Source: Gymnopus androsaceus JB14 (Eukaryota; Basidiomycota; Agaricomycetes; Agaricales; Omphalotaceae). From it: DNA of 64,000 bases. Below the pieces are notes generated by a model. That model saw only the letters and a list, made by a program, of their open reading frames with translations, searched no databases and had not been told where the DNA came from. The position numbers and the translations under genes were made by a program. The first letter of the stretch is position 1. Every line of letters begins with the position of its first letter. Location: contig ML769588.1 of assembly GCA_009733575.1 (NCBI GenBank), positions 1-64,000 of the forward strand. Direction: 5' to 3'. This document shows, in pieces, positions 34,148 through 47,664 of this stretch.

Positions 34148-34633
34148 TGACTTGACGACGAAAAGGTCGATGTATTATTAATTTTAACGCTCTGTAAGTA
34201 CTATATAATACCATTCTAGATGCACGCCACTATACTAGACTAGATACTGCTGTCAATTAGATAGATAGAAATAGAGATGGCGATGTACGGATACCCTTCC
34301 TAGAGTAATGAAAACTAGCAGCGTCCGTGCGCACGCGTGAGGCGTTTGCAACGTGGTGATTGTGGGAAAGTAACGGCGTGACAAGCGGAGTTTAAACTTT
34401 CTCACGAGAAAAGTTGAAAGGTCGTTCATCGTTCCACTTGTTCGCTGTCGACTCAGTGCTCGAATCCTTCCTCTATCTTCCATTAATTTCTCAGGTGAGG
34501 CTTGCCACTACATTGTACACGCGATTATCAGTATAATCTGTTTTGTCCGTTCCTCAAGGCGCGACCATCTGTCGCGTCTTTGTGTGCCCTTCACAATTTG
34601 TTTATTGTGCTAACGCTTCGCTGCTTTCCCAGA

Positions 34634-36448
<1,815 letters not shown>

Positions 36449-36459
36449 GTTACCCCGTC

Positions 36460-36950
36460 ACTTCTAGAAAAATATACCTACTCACCTTGCGGAACTTTTC
36501 ACTCTTCTTTTCATGGTGTCTTTTTCTGTCTGTCATGCTTTTGTTGTTTTCTTCTCTTACACTACAGTAGCTTTTCGTAACTTTGAAATTCATGGATCCA
36601 ATGCAAAGAGAGATCTTGAACCGCTACTATTGCGTTGAATTGAGGTTGAAAGAGCTCTGGCTAATGCTTTGTGATCAGTGACGTCGTTACAGAAGGCCGA
36701 TGTATGTTAACGTTATTCGCTCTGCTCTAGTCAATTATCTGACGTCTGAGACGTTCTCATTGACGCCAGTACTGACGCTTTCTTTTCGTTTTTTGCTTGT
36801 AAGCCTTTGTAAACCGAAGCGAAAATAGCCTTATCGGAGTCGTGAAATTGTGCAGACTCTAAATATAGCAAGCTTGCTTGCGAGAGTCTGCCTACGGGAG
36901 ACAATATCGAAGTAGTGACGTAGCGTGTCGTCACTGAACTCCAATCACCC
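36460..36950. other. Beta-tubulin 3' flank, no gene
   Basis: T-rich DNA follows the tubulin stop. A minus-strand ORF at 36731-37024 overlaps the next gene's promoter and has no recognisable features, so it is not annotated. Confidence 0.4.
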
Positions 36951-36957
36951 ACCTTGC

Positions 36958-36965
36958 TATAAAAG
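36958..36965 (+). promoter_or_regulatory. TATA box of the MGC small-protein gene
   Basis: A perfect TATAAAAG lies 125 bases before the ATG at 37090, a good distance for a fungal TATA promoter. Strong TATA boxes are common on highly expressed or inducible genes. This supports the small ORF being a real gene. Confidence 0.6.
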
Positions 36966-37089
36966 GCGAGAGCGAAATGAAGACACTTCATTAACTCATA
37001 TCCATACCCGCTTCTGAATACCATCTCACGAATCTAACGCCATTAAACTCACTGAATTTGAACAAACTCTATCCTAGCTATTCTAAACA

Positions 37090-37398
37090 ATGGGGTAAGT
37101 AACGAGCTTATCCTCGCCTCAACACCGATACTGAAGAATGACCTGTACTCTCTAGGTGCATAATCTCTTGTATCACTGGAATCTTTGCTTGCATAGGCGA
37201 AGCTATAATGGCTGTTATTGGCTGCATAGCGGGTGCTCTTGAATGTATAGTTGCAGGTTCGTTTAGTATTTTGTATCATAATCAGAACAACGTCTTTACT
37301 GATTGATATCCTCAGCTATAACGAGCTTCATCGTTGGTCTGGTTGATTGCTTGACTTGCGGATGTTGTAGTTCGAGACGAACGGCGGCGACTTATTGA
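37090..37398 (+). CDS. Small Cys-rich MGC-type protein, 62 residues
   Basis: Three exons (37090-37094, 37156-37256, 37316-37398) with clean GT...AG borders join to 63 codons including TGA. The product begins MGCIISCITG, with Gly2 for N-myristoylation and Cys3 and Cys7 for possible palmitoylation. Two amphipathic or hydrophobic stretches with glycine follow (FACIGEAIMAVIGCIAGAL, FIVGLVDCLTCGCC), then a short basic tail SSRRTAATY. Agaricomycetes have many short predicted proteins of this look with no assigned role. A TATA box sits upstream. I infer a lipid-anchored or pore-like membrane peptide; no function is known. It is too short for routine ORF calling because exon 1 holds only five bases. 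Confidence 0.7.
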
Positions 37399-37399
37399 T

Positions 37400-38040
37400 A
37401 GAGGGCTCCGGGTGAGATATGATGTTCTCGGAGCCCTAGAACGTTGATGGAGGCAGCTGGTTGATTAACGTTGCTTTGATTTTTGTATGTTATTGTACAT
37501 TATTATAATTCACCTCGATTCCCCGATTCTGAGCTGTCGCTGTGGTCATTGTCAAATCCATCATGTGCGTGTACGGTGTCCCTGAGTTACTGAGCTTGTT
37601 CTACTGGAGAATTCCATTAAGCGGCATGTATAAAGGTTTGAACACGGGCATTTGTACGTACTTGTATCGTATGGTATCTAGTATAGTCTGCTATAGTCTG
37701 CCAACAGTGTTACTGTTAGGCTCCAAGGAGAATGTGCCCGATATCACTGATACTTACTGTATTCGAATTCCCGTCCTCCAACGTGCGGTGAACCATGCCC
37801 GGTGATCGATAGCGGTTCAATACGTTGGATTGTGGTGGAACATTGCGCGACCTGCACCTAGATTCTAAAATGAAGAACGCAAAAAGAAAAGAAAGAAACT
37901 TGGAGGATGCAGGGTAACTGATCAATAAAGTTTCAGCGCTTCTTCCGCGCTCGATGGCGGTGCAGCATCCACATTTGGAAATGCCTCCCGGCAGTTTGGC
38001 CATACATACAGTAATACACGCGGACCGTGAAAGAACAATG
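37400..38040. other. Intergenic, nothing recognised
   Basis: No gene is supported here. Short ORFs on both strands lack protein-like composition. Confidence 0.4.
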
Positions 38041-38079
38041 AACTTCAATGGTGGCCAGCACTCTTCTTACTCACCTCCA

Positions 38080-39020
38080 GTGGTCCTCAGTGGAATCCAC
38101 TGCAGCGAAACTTTGAAATCAAACAAACGGTGAAAGCCAGTGAAAGCCAGTGGCTTTCGCCGTTTGTTAGTTTTTCTACTCTACATTAATCGCAATATTC
38201 AAAAGACTACGGCAAAGAACACGTAACAGCAGAAACTTTACATTGTATAATATGAAAGTCATTGGAAGTCACTGGTATTTACCTTTCCTGCACTCAAAAT
38301 TCCAATAAAAACTGTTGACCCTCAACTGAAGAATGAGCGGAGAGACAGTGAAAGTCAATGAAAGTCACTACCTATAATGGGCGAAATCATCAAACTTGAG
38401 CTGCCATAGCAGGTGAAAGTCAGTGAGAGTCAATGGAGAAGTTGACAATATTCACCTATAATGAGCGAGAACCTCAATGGTCTCCATTGAGCTGGTTGTG
38501 CCATAGGAGCTAAAAGTCAGCGAAAGTCAATGGAAAAACAATGATGTTCACCTCCAGGAACTAACAATGTCAATGACTTTCACTGAAGTCAGCCAGCTAT
38601 AGGATCCAAAAGTCAGCGGAAGTCAATGGAAGAACAATGATGTTTGCCTATCATAGGCAAGAACTTCAATGGCTTTCATGCCAAAAGTCAATGGAAAAAT
38701 GATGATGTTTCCTGCCATAGGAGGGAAAAGTCAGTGAAGGTTGATAGAAAACAGTGAGTTTTACCTGCAATAGGTAACAACCTCAATGGCTTGCATTGAA
38801 GTAAGCCTGGCACAAAGTCAGTGCCAGTCAATGAGATGCGAATGATGTTCACCTAAGATGAGCGTAAGTTTAACAACTTTCATTGAAGTTGGCCTGTCAT
38901 AGGAGGCAAAAATTGATGAAAGTTGGTGGGAAAACAATGGCGTTCACTTAAAATAAGCAACAACGATGATGGCTTGCATTGTCGTTGGCCGGCAGTATGA
39001 GGCAAAAGTCAACGAAAGCC
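38080..39020. repeat. Degenerate tandem repeats of about 95 bases
   Basis: Units recur with landmarks CCATAGGAGG...AAAGTCAGTGAAAGTCAATGG, then ATGATGTTCACCT, then CCTCAATGGCTTTCATTGAAGT. The CATAGGA landmark falls near 38407, 38503, 38594, 38713, 38898 and 38993, which gives the period. Smaller GAAAGTCA units are nested within. Copies have drifted by substitutions and small indels. No protein is encoded. The array lies 1 kb upstream of URA2. Confidence 0.8.
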
Positions 39021-39029
39021 AGCGGAGAA

Positions 39030-40021
39030 CCAACGTCTACCTGTTCAGATGGGAAAAAAAAAAAGCGCGAACGGTTAATTGCAAGTTGGGCAGCGCATGG
39101 GAAAGTATGGCAGCGGCGGGAACCGGTACATGTGCATTCGGGATGAAGATGCGACAGCGGATGCTGAGGCAGCAGTAGAGCGAGCGGTTTGATCTTGTTC
39201 TACAGAGGACAAGTTAGATATGTCCACGCATCTAGAAGAATAACATACCCTGCTTGACGTTGCTTTCTCTGGTCTCCCTCATTCCCTGTCCTTTCTCTCT
39301 CACCTGCTTTCCCCTTTTCTGCGGCAGAAGTGACTTTCGTGACTGTCGATCCATTGGATTCGGATGCATTTTGTGCTCCAGCGAGAGCGTGGATTTCATT
39401 GATGAAGATGATGGAGGGCTTGGATTTGTGGGCTAGCTAGATGAGTTGTTGATGAGCTTATAAGCCACTGTATAGTTCACAATGCTCGGAAAGCTTCGCT
39501 AAATATGAGGTTAGTATGAAATGGAGGGGAATTGACATGGAAAGAAGCGCATGCGGAAGAAGAGAAGGAGTAGGAGGATTGTTAAACCAGTGAAATGCCT
39601 CGGCTGCTACCGGTCTCCATCTCGGAGCTGGGACTCGGAATCCATGAGAAGAAAGCTTGCATTGAAGAAAAACGTCGGGAGCAAACGGGGAAGATCACGA
39701 TGACCAAACACAAAATGACTCGAAGAAAAAACATTTCATTGCCCGACGATTACCGACATGAAAAACAGTGAGGATCAACGTTTGAGGCAAGCCACAAAGA
39801 AAAGCGCTGACGGCCACTGATTGCTGGCGGATCATTGATGTTCACCGATGGCCGGCATTGAACTTTCTAACTCCGGGTAAATAACTCCATACATAAACGG
39901 AATGACCGAGAATTTTATTTCTTCTTCCTCTTCAGCCTACGTCGCGCGCACCATCCAGCTAATCGTGGGCCGAAGAGGAAGAGTAACTTAGGTTATCTTC
40001 TAATTATTCAAAATTCCGATT
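39030..40021. promoter_or_regulatory. URA2 upstream region
   Basis: No gene is recognised between the tandem repeats and the URA2 ATG. A pyrimidine tract (TTTCTTCTTCCTCTTC at 39917-39932) lies about 90 bases before the start codon, as is usual for strongly expressed fungal genes. Specific binding sites were not identified. Confidence 0.35.
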
Positions 40022-43000
40022 ATGGCTCTTTCCAATCCTTCCGACGCTGTTAGACCTAGTTTGTCGCGTGCCCCCAGTCATTTTTCAAAACTTCCAACTC
40101 CTGTCGCCAGTGCAGCGATTAACTCGTCAGATTCGGATGTCGATGCCGTGCTCGAACTCTCCGATGGCTCAGCATACAGAGGCATCAGTTTTGGTGCTGA
40201 AGGAAAAAGTATCGCTGGAGAATGCGTTTTTCAAACTGGTACGAAAATTTATCATCTAGCCTAGTTGTGTACTTTTTTTCTAACAAAAATCATTGCAGGA
40301 ATGGTTGGGTACACCGAGTCATTAACCGATCCTTCGTATGAAGGCCAAATTCTCGTCCTCACTTATCCTTTGGTTGGGAATTATGGTGTTCCAGAACGTC
40401 ATGCTAATCCTCTCGACGATCTGCCTCTTGAATTCGAGTCGTCCAGGATCCATATATCTGCTCTCGTCGTCGGATATTACTCAAAAGACTTTAGTCACTT
40501 CCTCGCAAAATCTTCATTGGCCGCATGGCTCAAGGAGAACGGTGTTCCTGCCATTTATGGCGTCGACACTCGTGTCCTCACAAAAAAAATCAGAGAGAAA
40601 GGATCCATGCTTGGTAAATTACTAGCAAGGAATCCAGGAACTTTTCTCGGTCGCCTACTTTCTCTCAATCCCCCGGCATCCCAAGCGCCCTCTCGCGCAT
40701 CTTCGCCGACTCGTTCCTCTTTGTCTTGGAGGGAGGACTATCTTGACATCCCGTTTTCGGACCCAAACCAGGTCAACCTCGTCGCTGCCGTGTCTATCAC
40801 CGAGCCCCGTCTTTACAAACCCGTTATTAAACCTGTGCTGCATCCATCGGGTCGACCTCTTCGCGTTCTCGCGCTTGACGTTGGCATGAAGTATAATCAG
40901 ATCAGATGCTTCATCAACCGTGGTGTCGAACTAAAAGTTCTGCCCTGGAATTACGATTTCCTTTCTGAATCCGAGCCCTACGATGGCATCTTTGTGTCCA
41001 ATGGTCCAGGCGACCCGACAATGGTCAAAGAGACTATCGCTCGTCTTTCCAGAGCCATGGAACGCGCTGATCGACCGATATTCGGTATCTGTCTCGGTCA
41101 CCAGCTTATGGCTCTTGCGGCCGGAGCTACCACGTCGAAGATGAAGTATGGAAATCGAGGGCACAACATTCCATGTACTGATGCACTCTCTGGCCGCTGC
41201 TACATCACCAGTCAAAATCACGGTTTCCAGGTTGACACCGAGACCCTGCCTTCTGGGTGGGCAGAACTTTTCCGCAATGCCAACGACAACAGCAATGAAG
41301 GCATATATTGCATCGACAAACCGTTCTTCTCGGTCCAGTTCCACCCCGAATCCACTCCTGGCCCTCGCGACACAGAGTTCCTTTTCGATGTCTTTATCAA
41401 AAACATCGTCGACTGTGCTGCCACGAACTCACTTGTTCCTATTTCCATGCCTGGTGGAAAGAAGGAAGACAACGATAAACGCATACCCAAGGCTAATGTC
41501 ACTAAGGTGATTATTCTCGGTTCAGGCGGATTGTCGATTGGGCAGGCTGGTGAATTCGATTACTCTGGTTCACAAGCTATCAAGGCCCTGAAGGAGGAGG
41601 GTATCTACACTATCATGGTCAACCCTAATATCGCTACTATCGCCACCTCCAAGGGTTTAGCTGATAAAGTCTACTTCCTTCCCGTCACACCCGAATTTGT
41701 ACGGAAGATTATCAAGTTTGAGAAACCAGACGGTATATACGTCACTTTCGGAGGGCAGACAGCGTTGAATGTTGGTATCAAGCTCAAGGACGAGTTCGCC
41801 TCTCTTGGTGTTCAGGTATTGGGGACGCCGATCGATACCATTCATCACGACCGAGGATAGGCAGCTCTTTTCCAGCGCCATGGAGGAGATTGGAGAAAGG
41901 TGTGCCAAAAGCTTCACTGCTACGAACCAGGATGAGGCAGTTACCGCTGCCAACGCTATCGGGTATCCTGTCATCGTTCGAGCAGCCTATGCTCTTGGAG
42001 GACTTGGATCTGGATTTGCCCAGAATGAAGGACAGTTGAAGGCTTTGTGTAGTAAAGCTTTCGCGACTAGTCCTCAGGTTTTGGTCGAGAAAAGTATGAA
42101 GGGATGGAAAGAGATCGAATATGAAGTTGTTCGAGACTGCAGAGATAACTGTATCACTGTTTGTAACATGGAGGTTAGTCAACCCGACTCTTTTTCTTCC
42201 TACATCGTCTAAGCATCGTTCCAGAACTTTGATCCCCTTGGAATTCATACCGGTGACTCCATTGTGATTGCGCCTTCGCAGACCTTGTCGGATGCGGATT
42301 ACAACATGTTGCGCACTACGGCGATTAATGTTATCCGCCATTTGGGAGTCGTTCGGTGAATGCAACATTCAGTACGCGCTTAATCCGGAATCGCAGGAGT
42401 ACTGCATCATCGAGGTGAATATTGTTTCATTCCCGGCTTGTTGTTGCTAAACATTATCATGCAGGTCAACGCTCGTCTCTCTAGATCTTCAGCGTTAGCC
42501 TCCAAAGCCACTGGATATCCTCTTGCTTTCATTGCTGCCAAGCTCGGTCTCGGTATCCCACTCAATGAAATCAAGAACAGCGTCACTAAAGTCACCAGTG
42601 CTTGCTTCGAGCCCAGTCTTGATTATGTAGTGGTTAAAATTCCTCGATGGGACTTGAAAAAGTTCAACCGAGTCAGTCGCCTTTTGAGTAGCAGCATGAA
42701 GAGTGTGGGTGAGGTGATGAGCATTGGTCGAACGTTTGAAGAGACCATTCAAAAGGCAATACGTGCTATTGATGACCAGTTCGCTGGGTTTGCCAAGGTG
42801 AGTTTTTGTCATGCTTTTCGTTTGAAGCTTTGCAAACTTTGGTTGAATTTGGCAGAATGATTATGTCGAGGATATTGACGAGGAGCTTGTCAATCCCACC
42901 GATAAGCGTATTTTCGCCATCTCGACCGCCTTCCATCGTGGATACAGCGTAGACAAAATCTGGCAAATGACCAACATCGATAAATGGTTTTTGACTAAAT

Positions 43001-46000
43001 TGCAGTACATTTTCCAGATGGAGAAGGTCTCACGTATGTCTCCAGTACTACCATTTGTTACACTTTTTGACTGGATTTTCTAGGGATCTCAATATTGCCA
43101 CCATTTCTCCGGACGTGGTACGTCGTGCCAAGCAGCTCGGATTCTGCGACCGTCAATTAGCAGGTTGCTTGGGCTCAACGGAGCTCGCTGTTCGACGACT
43201 TCGTCAAGAACTAGGAATTTCCCCCTTCGTCAGGCAAATCGACACAGTTGCTGCTGAATTCCCTGCATTCACCAACTATCTCTACACGACATACAATGCT
43301 ATCGAAAACGACATCACGTTCGAGGAGCGCGGCGTCATGGTTCTTGGATCTGGTGTCTATCGCATCGGCTCTTCTGTCGAGTTCGATTGGTGTGCCGTTC
43401 GAGCCATCCGGACATTGCGGGACCAGGGCTTACCTACTATCATGGTCAACTACAATCCAGAGACTGTTAGTACGGACTACGACGAAGCCGACCGCTTGTA
43501 CTTTGAAAACATCAGCTTGGAGACCATCCTCGACATATACGACACTGAACATGCTCGTGGCGTTATCCTATCCATGGGAGGTCAGACACCCAACAACATT
43601 GCTCTACCTCTATACCGAGAGAATGTGAAGATTTACGGAACCTCACCGGAGATGATCGACACTGCAGAAAACAGGTTCAAGTTTTCTCGACTATTAGACG
43701 AGATAGGCGTCGATCAGCCTCTATGGAAGGAGCTGACGAGCTTTGAGGAGGCGGAGGCTTTCTGCGAAAAGGTTGGCTATCCAGTTTTAGTTCGGCCGTC
43801 GTACGTTCTTTCGGGAGCTGCGATGAACGTCGTGTCTACGGGAGATGATTTGGCAAACTACCTCACGCAAGCTGCGGCAGTCTCTCGCGACCATCCCGTT
43901 GTCATCACAAAGTACATCGAACAAGCCAAGGAAATCGAAATGGATGCTGTCGCAAAGGATGGAAAGATGATTATGCACTACATTTCCGAGCACGTTGAAA
44001 ATGCTGGGGTGCATTCCGGAGATGCCACCTTAATTCATCCTCCTCAGGATTTGGATCCTCAGACAGTGCGCCAGATCGAAGAGGCTACTGCCAAAATCGG
44101 CAATGCTCTGAACGTCACTGGTCCGTACAACATTCAGTTCATTGCCAAGAACAATGAGATCAAGGTCATCGAATGTAATCTTCGAGCTGCTCGTTCCTTC
44201 CCCTTCGTTTCCAAAGTCACTGGTATAGATGCCATTGAAATGGCCACCAAGGTGATGCTCGGAATCCCTGTGGAGCCATATCCCGACGCTGGTTTACCCT
44301 CTGACTATGTCGGTGTCAAGGTTCCGCAGTTCAGCTTCAGTCGTCTTTCCGGAGCGGATCCTGTTCTTGGTGTAGAGATGGCATCTACCGGAGAAGTTGC
44401 ATGCTTTGGTGTGGACAAGTATGAGGCTTATCTCAAAGCTTTAATCTCGACGGGAATCGTTCCTCCGAAGAAGAATATTTTGTTTTCTATCGGGAGCTAT
44501 CGAGAAAAGTTGGAGCTTTTGCCTTCCGTGCAGAGGCTGAGTGCTTCAGGATACAACATCTTCGCTACATCGGGAACCGCCGACTTTTTGACGGAGCACA
44601 ATGTTCCATGCAAAGTAAGTTTCATCATGTCAATCTGAAATTTTCTCATCTAAATGATTTTCTTGCATAGTATCTCGAGACTCTGGGTGACGATAGCCGG
44701 GACGCTCAAAAGTCGGAGTACTCACTAACCCAACACCTTGCCAATAATCTCATCGACATGTACATTAACCTACCGTCCAAGAACCACTATCGCCGTCCAG
44801 CCAGTTATACCAGCAAGGGCTACCATACTCGTCGTATGGCTGTTGATTTCGCCATTCCGTTGATCACCAACGTCAAGAATGCAAAAATGCTAGCCGAAGC
44901 GTTGGTTCGGAAACTACCTCTGGAAGTATCCGCCATCGATTCCAAAAGCTCACATCGTACGCATATTTTCCCCGGACTAATCAACGTCGCGGCATTTGTT
45001 CCAGGGCTCGCCATACCGAATAGCAAAGACTTCATCGAAGCAAGCCGTGCTCTATCAGCGGTGGGTTTACAACTGCCATCGTCATTCCACAAGCTCAGGA
45101 CAACGGGATCTTTGATCATGCAACGCTCGAGTGGGCAAAGGCGAATATCGCCGGCTACGCCTATTGCAATTTTGCATTGAGTTTGTCTGCATCTGCCGAC
45201 AACGTACTTCTCTTTGACGAAGAGATGAAGGCAGAGGCGAAAGCTTTGTTCATCCCCTTCCATGTTGCCGACAAAACAATTCCCTTATCCGCTGTTGCAG
45301 CCCATTTCAGCTCTTGGCCAACGGAGAAGCCGATCATCACAGATGCCAAGGGGTCAGACCTTGCATCTCTCCTCCTCCTCGCCAGCCTCCACAATCGTTC
45401 GATTCATGTTACCGGTGTACAGAATATCGACGACGTGCTTTTGATCTCTCTGAGCAAAGCAAAGAATCTTAAAGTGACTTGCGACGTTTCGGTATACTCC
45501 CTATTCTTCACCCGCGACCAATTCCCTTCAGCTTCCTTCCTACCGTCTCCAGAGGATCAGAAAGCACTGTGGAAGAAAATGGATTTGATAGATGCCTTCT
45601 CTGTGGGCAGTTCGCCTTACAAGTTGGCCTTGGAGACTGGGAAGCTTGGCTCTCCTGCTTCCGGGGTAGAGGAAGCACTTCCTCTACTTCTCACTGCTGT
45701 CACTGAAGGGCGACTCACCTTGCATGATATATCCACCCGCTTGCACGATAATCCAGTTCAGATATTTGGCCTTCCGGAGCAGGCGCAGACTCATGTGGAG
45801 GTAGTCTTGGGACGAAAAATGCCTTTTGGGATGAGAGCTTCATGTTGGTCGCCTTTGGAGAAAACGGTTGTAGCTGGTGCGATCCACAGGGTCACTGTCC
45901 ATGGTCAGACTTCCTTCCTTGACGGATCGCTCTCCAAAGTCCCCATGGGTAAGGACATATCTAGTGCCACCATTAGTCATGGATCTACAGCTGTTGTGCC

Positions 46001-47215
46001 AACCTCCCCTTCACTCAAAGCTTCGGACAGTCTCTCATACGCGAATGTCTCGACCCTAATTGCACCATCCACGTCTGGTGGATCGTTGGTGTATGGTCCC
46101 CCATCCCAGAACCAGCACTTCATATCGCTCCAACCTCATCCATCGTTCTACCGCCGTCATATTCTATCGGTCAAACAGTTCACTCACAGAGACATGTATG
46201 ACCTTTTCTCCCTTGCCCACGAGATGCGTCTTCAAGTCGAACGAAACGGGACGCTGGATATTTTGAAAGGCAAAGTCCTATGCACTGCATTCTATGAACC
46301 CTCGACGCGCACTAGCTCTTCATTCGACGCGGCCATGAAGCGCTGTGGAGGAGAAGTAGTGCAGATCACCGTGGATAGTTCGTCAGTCGTGAAAGGCGAG
46401 TCTCTGCCAGATACTATTAGGACGCTGGGCTGCTACGGGGATGCTATCGTTATTCGGCATCCGGACGTAGGAAGCGCACAACTGGCAGCTAAATTCTCTC
46501 CCGTTCCAATCATCAACGCTGGTGATGGAATCGGTGAGCATCCTACACAAGTGAGTGGCTAATTTGAGTGTACTATAATCGAATTAACGAGTTCCGCAGG
46601 CCTTACTCGATGTTTACACAATTCGTTCCGAACTGGGCACTGTCAATGGGCGAACAATCACCTTGCTGGGAGATCTCAAGAATGGACGAACGGTCCATAG
46701 CTTGGTGACTCTCTTGAGCTTGTATTCAGTCAGCTTGAATTTTGTCTCGCCGCCCTCTCTGGCCATGCCATCCAGTGTAGTATCCGCCGCTCGTAAAGCT
46801 GGCATTCCGGTCAACCAATGCGAATCTCTGGATGAAGTCCTTACTGAAACGGATGTGCTATACGTTACGCGGGTTCAGAAGGAACGCTTCGCGACGGAGG
46901 TTGAATGGCAGCAAGTGAAGGATGCCTATCGCATTGATCATGCAGTCTTATCAAGAGCGAAAGAAGAAATGATTGTAATGCATCCTCTCCCAAGATTAAA
47001 CGGTGAGAAACCCTTTCTTCGCTAAAAGTAAATGGGTAAACTGAGCAGCATTCGTAGAAATTGACCCCGAGGTCGACTTTGATTCCCGTAGGGCAGTATA
47101 CTTTAGACAAATGCGTTATGGGCTTTTCGTACGTCTTTCTGCGTTTTGGAATGGATTCCTTGCTGAAAATTCCCTACAGATTAGAATGGCATTGCTTGCG
47201 AGCGTAATGGGGTAA
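40022..47215 (+). CDS. URA2: URA2: CPSase-ATCase pyrimidine enzyme
   Basis: This cytosolic multidomain enzyme makes carbamoyl phosphate from glutamine and passes it to aspartate, the first steps of pyrimidine synthesis. Ten exons total 2238 codons, the family's usual size. Domains in order: CPSase small subunit with class I glutaminase (triad Cys in FGICLGHQ, His in VQFHPES), CPSase ATP-grasp halves ([40 protein letters not shown]), allosteric MGS-like domain ([15 protein letters not shown]), an inactive dihydroorotase-like domain ([16 protein letters not shown]), and ATCase at the C-terminus ([30 protein letters not shown]). UTP feedback is known for the family. Four single-base frame breaks are seen (near 41841, 42354, 43033/43084 and 45050), balanced overall; assembly error is likely because the gene is essential. 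Confidence 0.95.
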
Positions 47216-47219
47216 TCAG

Positions 47220-47660
47220 GAAGAAGCGAAATACTGTACATGTTTATATATATATGTACAAACTCTTCTAAACAATGAAGGTGTCGTTTTCGTCACTGGT
47301 CCAGAGAAAATCACGCGAGGATACGGGTGCAGCCCTGAAACAGCGGCTACATCCTGCAAGAAATTTGGATTTGCGAGCGACGGTTGTATTAAAACCCTGG
47401 TTGTCAGAAACCTGAGTCTTGTACATACATGTATTCTAATATTCTAAGTTGACAAGAGTGAAAATTGTTAAAGTATGGTGCGTGTGGCTTCATAGAACAT
47501 TCTAAGGTCCATTCTAAGGTCCATTCTAAGGTCCAATCTATCTCATCTAACTCAATGCAATAAAGTCCCACCACCAATGTCATCTAGAGAAGCATCCTGA
47601 ATGGTGAATTGGGTGAAGTCAGAATGAAAGAGAATGTGGTAAAGGAAAGTGCCTGCTATA
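47220..47660. other. Convergent intergenic with 12 base repeat
   Basis: URA2 and the Crinkler-like gene converge here. Three to four copies of a 12 base unit (CATTCTAAGGTC) lie in tandem at about 47499-47540. Nothing else is recognised. Confidence 0.7.
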
Positions 47661-47664
47661 TCAT

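Noticed and set aside
36731..37024. 97-codon minus-strand ORF between beta-tubulin and the small MGC gene
   Set aside because: It overlaps the TATA promoter of the MGC gene and shows no protein-family features.
39254..39436. Possible short gene upstream of URA2
   Set aside because: The 60-codon frame is pyrimidine-driven Leu/Ser/Pro sequence with no splice partners.
41801..41840. A 40 base intron removing the URA2 frame break near 41841
   Set aside because: GT...AG borders exist and would restore frame, but the piece encodes the conserved VLGTPIDTI segment, so a one-base insertion is more likely.
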